Below are positions 17,350 to 25,375 of a stretch of 44,936 bases of DNA, piece after piece; the first letter of the stretch is position 1; each line of letters begins with the position of its first letter. Position numbers and translations under genes: made by a program. The notes beneath the pieces are model-generated. The model ran no database searches. It worked only from the letters and a program-made list of their open reading frames with translations, and was not told the origin of the DNA. The DNA comes from an uncultured bacterium (GTDB lineage Bacteria > Cyanobacteriota > Vampirovibrionia > Gastranaerophilales > Gastranaerophilaceae): contig CACWHC010000013.1 of the NCBI GenBank assembly GCA_902760645.1, positions 1 through 44,936 on the forward strand, written 5' to 3'.

Positions 17350-18428
17350 TATTCTTTACTTAGTGAACTTACTAAAACTTTTTCAATTACAGGTTCATCA
17401 ATTGTTTTCTTAACAGGATTATTAAGTTCTAAGTTTTTACGTTTCTTACGGAACAACATATCCGCAAAAGCTTCAATTCTCGTTACAAATCCTGCTTCAC
17501 CGGTATGCTCATCAATATTCAGGTGTAACATAGGCATCCCTATATTTTTCGCATGATAATCAATTTCATCAATCATTAAAGAATCAGGTCCGCAGCCAAA
17601 CGCTGATAGTGCAATTATACCGTCTACTTTTTTATTCAACATATAATATGCAGCCGCTCCGGTTAAATCCAGCTCATTTGCCCAATATTGAGTTTCACCT
17701 ATTGCAAGGAGAGAATTTATTGAATTTTCTCTTGAAACATCAAGTGATGTATAAACCTTAATATCCATTTTTTCTAATTTTTTTATCAGATTTAAGGAAA
17801 TTCTTTCATCAAAGAGATTGTAACCGTGAGCCATAATTACAACGGAAATCGGTCTTACTATCTGAACATTCTTTTTCTCAAATACGCCGTTAATCGCATT
17901 ATTCAGTGCTGTGCCGTAACTGATACCTGATTCTGTCATAGCTTTAAAATTATCATAGGCTTCCCAACCTGCATCTATTGCTTTATTTATTAACTTTTTG
18001 TCGGTAATACCAAGACTTTCTGCTGTTTGATACCAAAAATCATAAAACCCTGCGTTTTCAGTTTTATCCAATGTCGGTTCAATCATATTAAACGGTTTAT
18101 CTATTACGTTTCTTATGATTTCCGGCAGCCCTCTTATTTTACTGCAATTATTAACCTTGTATCCTGTTGATTGAATTGACGGAATAAAAATGTTGGTAAT
18201 ACCTTTTTCAAGCAAATTAACAACATGCCCGACAAAAACCTTTATCGGCAGACAAGTATCCGATACCAAATACTTATTACCGTCTTTAATTATTTTTGAT
18301 GTAGTTTTATCAGACAGAACAACCTCTACCCCCAGCGTAGTAAAAAATCCGTGATAAAAAGGGTAATTTGTATAATATGAAATTGCTCTTGGTATACCAA
18401 TTTTTTCTATTTTATTATATGTTAACAT
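17349..18428 (-). CDS. COG3580-like (DUF2229) 2-hydroxyacyl-CoA dehydratase/activase-related protein
   Basis: 359 residues. The N-terminus reads I-E-K-I-G-I-P-R-A, then Y-P-F-Y and V-V-L-S-D-K-T, which matches the DUF2229 opening (iGiPraL...yPfw...vvlS..T). Conserved cysteines are C59 (S-D-T-C-L-P-I-K), C95 and C279 (G-C-G-P-D). The I-D-E-H-T-G-E-A-G-F / T-R-I-E-A-F-A-D motif (305-323) is almost the same as in the COG3581-like protein. I start at the second Met (18428) because the family begins there and the 26 residues before it are hydrophobic, unlike the family and encoded across the likely promoter. First gene of the cluster; no ATPase activase is present. Confidence 0.75.
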   Translation of the reverse strand: MLTYNKIEKIGIPRAISYYTNYPFYHGFFTTLGVEVVLSDKTTSKIIKDGNKYLVSDTCLPIKVFVGHVVNLLEKGITNIFIPSIQSTGYKVNNCSKIRGLPEIIRNVIDKPFNMIEPTLDKTENAGFYDFWYQTAESLGITDKKLINKAIDAGWEAYDNFKAMTESGISYGTALNNAINGVFEKKNVQIVRPISVVIMAHGYNLFDERISLNLIKKLEKMDIKVYTSLDVSRENSINSLLAIGETQYWANELDLTGAAAYYMLNKKVDGIIALSAFGCGPDSLMIDEIDYHAKNIGMPMLHLNIDEHTGEAGFVTRIEAFADMLFRKKRKNLELNNPVKKTIDEPVIEKVLVSSLSKE

Positions 18429-18465
18429 TTCTACCGCATATATTATGTTTTCAACATCTGATAAA

Positions 18466-18474
18466 ATTGTAACA
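18466..18474 (-). promoter_or_regulatory. Extended -10 promoter of the COG3580/PHP/COG3581/radical SAM cluster
   Basis: On the minus strand TGTTACAAT is an extended -10 (TGT + TACAAT) about 38 nt before the ATG at 18428. The transcript would have a short leader with a weak GGTAGAA ribosome site. No clear -35. Confidence 0.45.
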
Positions 18475-18530
18475 CAAAAATATAAAGTATAATTTTTTTT
18501 AAACAAATATCAAAATTATTATTAATTTAT

Positions 18531-19001
18531 TTAATATTTTAGCCACTTGTAAGAGTATACATCAAGATACTTTGAATAATTATTTAAATCTCCTGAATCT
18601 TTAGCTTTTTTATATACATAACTGTCAAATTTACCTGAGAAAATTTCATTTTCATCGACTTCACCGTTTCCGTTCAAGTCTAAGGCAAATTTATCTTTTC
18701 CTACGACATAATCAAATATATTAAGTGATTTTTTATCTTTAGCACTCGTTCCATACTGATAATTATTCGTAAAAAGTACCGCATCCGCATATTTTGGCTG
18801 CGAATATTCTGATAACTCAATATTTTCACGATAACAATTACCCATTACATCGTTAGTACCTTTTTTGAAAAATGTATATTTGCTTTCATTATTCTCCTGA
18901 GCTCTGTTAGTTTGCTGTTTTACATCACAGCTCTGCTTAAATGTTTCCAACATACCGTCATAAGTGCCGAATTTCATTCCAACATTAATTTCCCCTGACA
19001 T
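18531..19001 (-). CDS. Small EF-hand calcium-binding protein
   Basis: 156 residues, no signal peptide. One canonical EF-hand loop is present at residues 108-119 (D-L-N-G-N-G-E-V-D-E-N-E), with Asp, Asn, Asn, Asp and Glu at positions 1, 3, 5, 9 and 12, so calcium binding is expected. The rest is polar and Tyr/Asn/Lys-rich with no other recognised domain. AAAGGAG sits 7 nt before the ATG. It is 77 nt downstream of the giant papain-like protein gene on the same strand, so the two may be co-expressed, and a calcium-dependent partner role is conceivable but unproven. It might alternatively be an isolated lineage-specific protein. Confidence 0.6.
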   Translation of the reverse strand: MSGEINVGMKFGTYDGMLETFKQSCDVKQQTNRAQENNESKYTFFKKGTNDVMGNCYRENIELSEYSQPKYADAVLFTNNYQYGTSAKDKKSLNIFDYVVGKDKFALDLNGNGEVDENEIFSGKFDSYVYKKAKDSGDLNNYSKYLDVYSYKWLKY

Positions 19002-19043
19002 AAAAATCTCCTTTATAAATTATCCCCGTATTTATATAAAGTA

Positions 19044-19073
19044 TTTTTATCAGAAAAAATTGCATGTTTTAAA
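19044..19073 (-). promoter_or_regulatory. Weak candidate promoter of the EF-hand gene
   Basis: Minus strand: TTTAAA (19068-19073), an 18-nt spacer ending in TGA, then TAAAAA (19044-19049). The extended -10 form fits the other promoters here, but both hexamers are poor matches in very AT-rich DNA. Confidence 0.28.
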
Positions 19074-19078
19074 TAAAA

Positions 19079-22000
19079 TTATGATACACTTATCTCAGAA
19101 TTAGGATAATAGGTTGGGAATGATGCCTGGTAACCTATTAAATCCTGACATTCCTGTAAGAATTTATCTGCCTGCTTTTTAGCTTCCGAATTTTCAGGTA
19201 GTTTTAGTCCTACCATAATCCTTTGTATCTCACCCAATCTTTTCAAATCATCTGAAAGTACATTAAGATTATTTTTTACATTTTTGGTAATTCCGTTTGT
19301 CGCAGCATACATAGCACTATTCATAATAAGATATTTCGACATATCAGGATTACTTGCTATTTTTTTGAGTATTTCATCTATTGCAGCATCATATATGCCC
19401 ATAGGCTCTCTGTAATTTGACCTTTTTATCTTTGCATCAAGTTTTTTCTTAAATTCTTTTAGCGTTTTCTCATAATTTTCATCATTATCAATGCCTGACA
19501 TAGCTTCCAAATGTTTATTTATAAACTTAACCTGACTATCAAAACTTTTCAAAATACTATGCATGCGATTAATATTTTTACGGGCATCAGAGAACTGCTC
19601 ATCATCCACAATACTGAGAGCAAAGGTTTCACTTAATCCGAGTTCGTTAAAGAAATCTATCAATATCGGAGCATTTTCTTTTGTTAATAACGATGAAAAT
19701 AGTATTGATAAACCATCCGGTGATGCCACAGGGACAAAAGAACCATCAATAAGTTCTATTTGAGAATTTTTAAATGCATCTGCAACAAGATTTAATTTAC
19801 CCTGACGTTTATAACTCATAATTTGCATCTGAAGTTCTACAAGGTTTGCTTTCACAAGAACACCTCTCAATGCACCATAAAGTTCCTCATTTCTTTCCTC
19901 AAGTTCTTTTTTCTTTGCCTCAGAAATATTTCCCGACATTAGCTCAGAATCTTTTGCATTCATCAATAAAAATTCTTCCAGCAATTTTTCAGGCTTATCA
20001 ACTATTGAATGTTTATCATAATATTTTATAAACATATCATAATATTTATCGGCTTCTTCTGCTTTACTCTCATTCCCTCGTCCGAGTTTTATTCTTGCCG
20101 ATATCCATTTATCCAGTATTTCCGCAGCTTTACTTTGGTATCTTGGTTCAAACAATTGCTTCAGCATGTCCTCTTTTGAAGCTTTCAAATTTTTCAAAGC
20201 CTCTTCTTTTGCTTCTTCCATTGTATCGCCATATGCTGTCGTCTGGAATGCTTTAATTTTGTCATATATTTTGTCGGTAAGATATCTGTACACAGCTACG
20301 GACATTTCGCCGGAATCAGTAATTTTAGTTATTTCATCCGATAAATCCTGCAATGTTTCGTCACAAAGATTTGCCGTTACAAAATCTTCCATTAAATCTG
20401 ATACTTCCGAAAAATCGTCATACGAAAGAGTTAAATCATTTTTATTATATTTTGCAAGTATTTCATTTAAATCATCTACAATTTCCATTGATATTATTTG
20501 CGAATCATAAGAATAAATATATGTCATATAATCGTCAAGTTTATCAAACATATTTTTGAAAGCACCTTCTATATCTTCAATATCTCTTATGCGGACAAGC
20601 GGATAACCCGGCATTACACCGTATTTTTTGTAATTAGTATCTTTGTATTTATTAAAAAGTTTGTCTAAATGTAACAATGATATTGCCGAACTGTAATCAG
20701 TATAAATATCATCAAAGGTTTTTTCCTTGACATACGTTACGGTACTGCTTTTTTCCCGTTTGAATTTATTATAATCATAATGAGCTTTTGTTTCTCCTGT
20801 TTCAATATCGCCAAACAGTTTATCTCTGTATATCTGATTATATAAAATATTTACAGCCTCATCATTTTCTGCACGAAGCCGCTTCAGCATATCATAGCCT
20901 GTAATATTTTCGATACCCAAAGCCTCTTTTGTAATTTTATTCCTATACAAACTTTCAAATTCTTTAGTGGTTAAATCTCTTAAATCATTAAATATTCTTA
21001 TAAATTCTTCGTTAGTAGTTGGAGCAAAAGTACTGTCAATCCATTTTTCAATATTTGGCATATTTATTTCTTCAGATTCAGAAAGATAATTGTTTTTAAT
21101 CAGAATTGCTCTTACTTCGTTTGCTAATTCGTCTATTTTTTCATCCTTATTTTCAAAATCCGGAGTCACTTCTACCATATCTTTTTTGAAATTGGATACA
21201 ACAGAAGTAATTGTATGAAGCATACTTCCGTCAAAATCGGAATTTTTCACATTTTTCATATTTTTAATAACAGGCAATAATTCTTTTGGCTTCGACTGAA
21301 TATCATAACGACTGACCCAATCGTCAATGGCTGACGCTATTTCCTTATTGGAAGAATATGTAATATAGTTTTTTATATCACTATTTTTACCAAATACATA
21401 ATAAAAATCCTTAATTGCCTCTTTTTCTATTTTGTTTTTTATTTTTTCTATATCATCCGCATTTTTTACATAGCTGTAATCTTTATATATTGTCGAATTA
21501 TCATACGAAGCAGATACAGCAATTTTATCTAACATCAGCCTTATCGGATTGTTTTTTGGAAGATTCTTATATTCTTCAAATGTTGAGATTCCTTTATCGA
21601 AAGGTCTGGTGCCAACAATTTTCTTCATAAAATCATCAAAATCTTTATCATAACCTTTCCCTGCATTGTCCCCTCTTTCCATAGCCTTTTTAATTTGAGC
21701 CTTGGTCATACTATTTGCATATACTTTTAAAGCAGGTAAACTTTGATAAGGATTTATTAGAAATGTATTTTTTAAGCTGCCGGCACTCTGAGCGACATGA
21801 GGCACCATCCCCGGAGCTATCACATCTGACAAAAGTGGAAATCTGAATTCATCACCGCCGCCGTTAACTATTTTTTTGTAGAGTTTGTCTTCTATGATTT
21901 CAGGTTTTGTTTCTCCAACTTTATCCAATATATTTTCCTGAATATTCCCGTTTAAGTATTTTGAATTTGTGATATAACCCAATTCTCCACCGAAATCTCT

Positions 22001-25000
22001 GGCATAATCAGTTCTGACAAAACCGTTTTTATCAGTCCACACATTTTCAAATTCAGAAGCACCCCAGCTGTTATCATGGAATACTACATATTTAGTTTCG
22101 CCGTTTTTCAGAGTTACGGGAGCAATATCCGCAATATACTGGGCATGCATCGCAGGTCTTGTATGATCAACTGAAGTAGAAGAAATTCCTGAATATACAC
22201 CGTTACGGATATTATCAAACGCTCTCTGACCGTTTTCTTCAATATAATAAGGTCTGTCCGTCATATGTTCTATAATACGGACTTCCTGCGAAGAATATAA
22301 TCCGCTGTTACCTTCTTGCGGAACCCAATAATTACCTGATTTGACACCTATTTTTCTTGCATGATTTTCCAAAGGCTCTTTAAAATCTCTGTATTGGTTC
22401 AGTAATCTTCTGTTAACTACTGCATACCATTCGTTAATATTATTTCTATACTGTTTAAGAGCCGCCTTTTCCATAGGTGATAATGTTGTATATGCTTTTG
22501 GCAAATCAGAATAACTCTTTATGTCATTATTTTTATCTGCCAAAAGCTTATCAATTTGATCAAATCTTCTTTTAAATGCTTTTAATTCGGACTCTCTCGG
22601 GATTTCGCCCAAATCTTCCAGTTTTTTAACTATATCATATCTTACATCTGTATGATTTAAAACATCATTATTTGATTCATCAAATATAAATAGAGCTCTG
22701 TGATACTGATTAATTAATTCTTCAACGTTATTAAAACTTTTTGCAAGTTCTAAGTAGATTTGTTTTGTCTGTTCAATATCCGCATCTTCGGGAACACCAT
22801 TCAAAAGATTAAAATCATGAATCACATTATCGCATTTCTCATGAAACATTAGTTTCCCGATTTTATCGAGATCTTCCGTAAACTTAGTCATATAAGATTC
22901 AAGTCCCATATCATCAAATATTTTTTTGTATTCTTCTTGCGTACATTCACCTGACTCCAAAAGGTCTATTTTTGACTGCAGATATTGTTTTACTTTTCGT
23001 TTAAGAGGACCATCCGCTAATTCTTTTCGCAAATTTTCAACTTTTATAAAAAGTTCTTCATTTTCCTTTTGGGTTTTTGCACTTACGTCTTCTTTATTTG
23101 CAGCTTCCTCCATTTTTGCTCTCAGCTTTCCGCTTAATTTTGCAAATTCTTTTCTTTTCTTTTCATATTTTTCAATTTCATGCTTTGTCGGATTTAAATT
23201 CAAATCATCGGCGATTTCCTGAACAAGTCTTCTGTTTTCAGGTAAATCAAGCTGATTTTTATAATCTTTAATTTCATTAGCAAGTGCATGATACCTGTCT
23301 GCCATAGTAATTGAATGATAGAATTTATCTATTGCATCCGTTGTAACTAACTCTACCTGATTTTTCATTTCAGACAAAATTGCAGCCAAAACTTCCGGAT
23401 CATTATCAACCCCAAGATTTGCAGCAAGTTTACTCTGAATTTCCGGTTTCAAAGTACCTTTACCGATTTTTTCAATTAGTGAATCCATGTTTTCCATCAG
23501 CTTAGTTTCTCTATTCGGAAGATGAAACCTCATCATAAGAGTTTTTCTGTGTTCGGGAATACTCAGCTGTAAAATCTGCTGAGTTCTGTAGCTTGCGGCA
23601 GCTTCATACAAAGTTCTTGCATTTCTAAGCTTTTTGCCTGTGACATTTGAATTAACTCCTGAAGCCTTACTTAAATCTTCCAAAAGTTCCGTCATTTTTT
23701 CTGACAATGCATCAATTTTATTTTTATCGGAATTCGGGAATACAGCTTGCAGATAATTTGAAATTTTATATTCTTTTAAATCTTTTTCTTCATTTGGCAA
23801 ATACGAATACTCACGAAAGTTATCAGGAACTTTTTTAAGTTTATCAGAATTTTTAACTTCAAGATTTCTTAAATCAGACAAAACTTTTGCTATCTGCTTG
23901 TCAAATGTATTTTCTCCGGCTAATTCATATATATATGATTTTAATAGATTATTATTTGCATTTGATATAAACAAATTTTTCTGCATTTCCGAATCGGATT
24001 TTCTTTTCAAAAACTTTTCTTTTTCAACTTGAGCCTTATATTCAGCAATAATTGACTTTGCTTTAACCAAACCTCTGTAATAATCATGTTTCTCTGCCAA
24101 ATCTTTTGATATATCATTCATCAAGTGAGAATCGGTGAACGTATCGAAATAATTAATATCAATAGGACTATAAAATCCGTAAGATTCATTATTTGCACCT
24201 ATTTTATCTGCAACATTCATCCAGTACATAGCAGCAGTATCAACTACTCTGTAACCTCTTGCCATTGCAGTTTTAAAGTCTATATACGGTTTTTGAACAG
24301 GAACTTTGGTATGCGAACCGAGTTTACTCGTATCATAAATCATTAAATTATCGTTATTGTCCAGCTCAGACATGACCATATCAACATAATTTGCCTTATC
24401 TTCATAAGCTAAATCTTTTCTGCAAATTGAAATCGAGGCACACATACCGTGATGTAACTGATTTATTTCCTTTGAATTCGGGAATTCAGATTCAGGCGTA
24501 TTAATGACTATATCATTTATTATTTCCGCAAGAACTCTGTTTTTTTCATTCGACAACTGGGGATTTATTACATAATCATCACTCATAAAATGGTTTAAAC
24601 GCTTTAATATATATAACTTTTGTGCGGTAGGAACCTCTGAAGAAATAACAAAATAATCCAGATTGTTTCCGACATTTTCAAGATTTTTATTTTTCAGTGC
24701 TTTTAACTTATCAAAATCAATTTTTTTGAGTAATTCTTCCCGCTCCCTTAGAATTGCATTTTCTTCCTCTGTATAAGCCTTTTGAGCTTCCATTTGCTTT
24801 AATACGGGGATATACTTCCTCTGAACTTCCCAGTCAGATGCGTATACAGCTATTTTTGCCGCATTATCAAGTTTGGATTTCCATTCATTATATGATTTTT
24901 TATTATCAAGATTTATATTTGTACCGTACCTGAGATTATTTGATACATCAAGAAGAAATTTAACATTTTCTTCGCCTCTTATTTTTGCAAGATTTTCTAT

Positions 25001-25135
25001 TGCCTCATTTATTCTTCTCTGATTTGGCAAATTTAAATCATAATCATTGTCCCTCTTTAGCTGTGAAACTGTGTTTCTATCCTGTCTTTGTCCTTTAAAC
25101 GTAACACCAATTAAATCAACACTGTTTATATTCAT
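19079..25135 (-). CDS. Giant helical protein with a split papain/bleomycin-hydrolase-like catalytic signature
   Basis: 2,018 residues, mostly charged helical and coiled-coil sequence, with no signal peptide or membrane span. Residues 225-234 read N-Q-L-H-H-G-M-C-A-S: Gln226 is six residues before Cys232, the same spacing as the oxyanion Gln and nucleophile of papain. Near 995 is A-M-H997-A-Q-Y, and at 1020-1025 H-D-N1022-S-W-G, the papain NSWG box, followed by N-G-F-V-R. The His-Asn distance of 25 resembles bleomycin hydrolase (24). A helical insertion of ~765 residues lies between Cys and His, and ~1,000 more helical residues follow. I use the ATG at 25135 because GAGGGA lies 11 nt before it; an in-frame TTG 18 nt upstream is less likely. 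Peptidase activity and target are inference. Confidence 0.6.
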   Translation of the reverse strand: MNINSVDLIGVTFKGQRQDRNTVSQLKRDNDYDLNLPNQRRINEAIENLAKIRGEENVKFLLDVSNNLRYGTNINLDNKKSYNEWKSKLDNAAKIAVYASDWEVQRKYIPVLKQMEAQKAYTEEENAILREREELLKKIDFDKLKALKNKNLENVGNNLDYFVISSEVPTAQKLYILKRLNHFMSDDYVINPQLSNEKNRVLAEIINDIVINTPESEFPNSKEINQLHHGMCASISICRKDLAYEDKANYVDMVMSELDNNDNLMIYDTSKLGSHTKVPVQKPYIDFKTAMARGYRVVDTAAMYWMNVADKIGANNESYGFYSPIDINYFDTFTDSHLMNDISKDLAEKHDYYRGLVKAKSIIAEYKAQVEKEKFLKRKSDSEMQKNLFISNANNNLLKSYIYELAGENTFDKQIAKVLSDLRNLEVKNSDKLKKVPDNFREYSYLPNEEKDLKEYKISNYLQAVFPNSDKNKIDALSEKMTELLEDLSKASGVNSNVTGKKLRNARTLYEAAASYRTQQILQLSIPEHRKTLMMRFHLPNRETKLMENMDSLIEKIGKGTLKPEIQSKLAANLGVDNDPEVLAAILSEMKNQVELVTTDAIDKFYHSITMADRYHALANEIKDYKNQLDLPENRRLVQEIADDLNLNPTKHEIEKYEKKRKEFAKLSGKLRAKMEEAANKEDVSAKTQKENEELFIKVENLRKELADGPLKRKVKQYLQSKIDLLESGECTQEEYKKIFDDMGLESYMTKFTEDLDKIGKLMFHEKCDNVIHDFNLLNGVPEDADIEQTKQIYLELAKSFNNVEELINQYHRALFIFDESNNDVLNHTDVRYDIVKKLEDLGEIPRESELKAFKRRFDQIDKLLADKNNDIKSYSDLPKAYTTLSPMEKAALKQYRNNINEWYAVVNRRLLNQYRDFKEPLENHARKIGVKSGNYWVPQEGNSGLYSSQEVRIIEHMTDRPYYIEENGQRAFDNIRNGVYSGISSTSVDHTRPAMHAQYIADIAPVTLKNGETKYVVFHDNSWGASEFENVWTDKNGFVRTDYARDFGGELGYITNSKYLNGNIQENILDKVGETKPEIIEDKLYKKIVNGGGDEFRFPLLSDVIAPGMVPHVAQSAGSLKNTFLINPYQSLPALKVYANSMTKAQIKKAMERGDNAGKGYDKDFDDFMKKIVGTRPFDKGISTFEEYKNLPKNNPIRLMLDKIAVSASYDNSTIYKDYSYVKNADDIEKIKNKIEKEAIKDFYYVFGKNSDIKNYITYSSNKEIASAIDDWVSRYDIQSKPKELLPVIKNMKNVKNSDFDGSMLHTITSVVSNFKKDMVEVTPDFENKDEKIDELANEVRAILIKNNYLSESEEINMPNIEKWIDSTFAPTTNEEFIRIFNDLRDLTTKEFESLYRNKITKEALGIENITGYDMLKRLRAENDEAVNILYNQIYRDKLFGDIETGETKAHYDYNKFKREKSSTVTYVKEKTFDDIYTDYSSAISLLHLDKLFNKYKDTNYKKYGVMPGYPLVRIRDIEDIEGAFKNMFDKLDDYMTYIYSYDSQIISMEIVDDLNEILAKYNKNDLTLSYDDFSEVSDLMEDFVTANLCDETLQDLSDEITKITDSGEMSVAVYRYLTDKIYDKIKAFQTTAYGDTMEEAKEEALKNLKASKEDMLKQLFEPRYQSKAAEILDKWISARIKLGRGNESKAEEADKYYDMFIKYYDKHSIVDKPEKLLEEFLLMNAKDSELMSGNISEAKKKELEERNEELYGALRGVLVKANLVELQMQIMSYKRQGKLNLVADAFKNSQIELIDGSFVPVASPDGLSILFSSLLTKENAPILIDFFNELGLSETFALSIVDDEQFSDARKNINRMHSILKSFDSQVKFINKHLEAMSGIDNDENYEKTLKEFKKKLDAKIKRSNYREPMGIYDAAIDEILKKIASNPDMSKYLIMNSAMYAATNGITKNVKNNLNVLSDDLKRLGEIQRIMVGLKLPENSEAKKQADKFLQECQDLIGYQASFPTYYPNSEISVS

Positions 25136-25160
25136 AAAATTTTTATCCCTCAAGGTCTGA

Positions 25161-25166
25161 ATTATA
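25161..25166 (-). promoter_or_regulatory. Consensus -10 (TATAAT) of the giant-protein gene
   Basis: Minus strand TATAAT, 25 nt before the ATG at 25135. Transcription from about 25154 gives a ~20-nt leader that includes the GAGGGA ribosome site. No good -35 is seen at 16-18 nt. Confidence 0.4.
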
Positions 25167-25257
25167 ATGCATGTGTTGATTTAAACTCCTAAAAAATTTT
25201 TTTTGCCATAATTCAGCACTAACACACATCAGAATTAACAAAATTTAATAAAATCAG

Positions 25258-25305
25258 AATAATATATATATGAAAACCATTTATATGTTTAAATAATATA
25301 TATAT
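25258..25305. repeat. Two copies of a 14-bp AT direct repeat upstream of the serine operon
   Basis: AATAATATATATAT occurs at 25258-25271 and again at 25292-25305, 34 bp apart, ending right at the -35 (25306). It could act as an UP-element-like or bendable region. The rest of the 240-bp gap between the divergent genes is AT-rich and featureless apart from the two promoters. Confidence 0.5.
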
Positions 25306-25335
25306 TTGTACATGCCATATCCGATATGGTAAAAT
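25306..25335 (+). promoter_or_regulatory. Promoter of the serine biosynthesis operon
   Basis: TTGTAC (25306-25311), an 18-nt spacer, then an extended -10 TGG + TAAAAT (25330-25335). Transcription would start near 25342, leaving a ~34-nt leader that contains AAGGAG (25363-25368), 7 nt before the ATG of the aminotransferase. Confidence 0.6.
25315..25329. promoter_or_regulatory. Perfect palindrome in the promoter spacer, probable operator
   Basis: CCATATC-C-GATATGG is a perfect 7-bp inverted repeat with a 1-base centre. It fills the spacer between -35 and -10 of the serine operon promoter and includes the extended -10 TGG. A protein bound here would block RNA polymerase, so repression of serine synthesis is the obvious reading. 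The regulator is not identified. Confidence 0.5.
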
Positions 25336-25375
25336 AATAAAAATGTATTTTAGTAACATGATAAGGAGAATGTAA

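Noticed and set aside
18429-18506. 26-residue N-terminal extension of the COG3580-like protein
   Set aside because: Family homology begins at the second Met, and the extension spans the likely promoter and transcription start.
25154-25375. AT-rich repeats as a replication origin
   Set aside because: No DnaA-box-like TTATCCACA words and no dnaA/dnaN neighbours. The region is explained by two divergent promoters.
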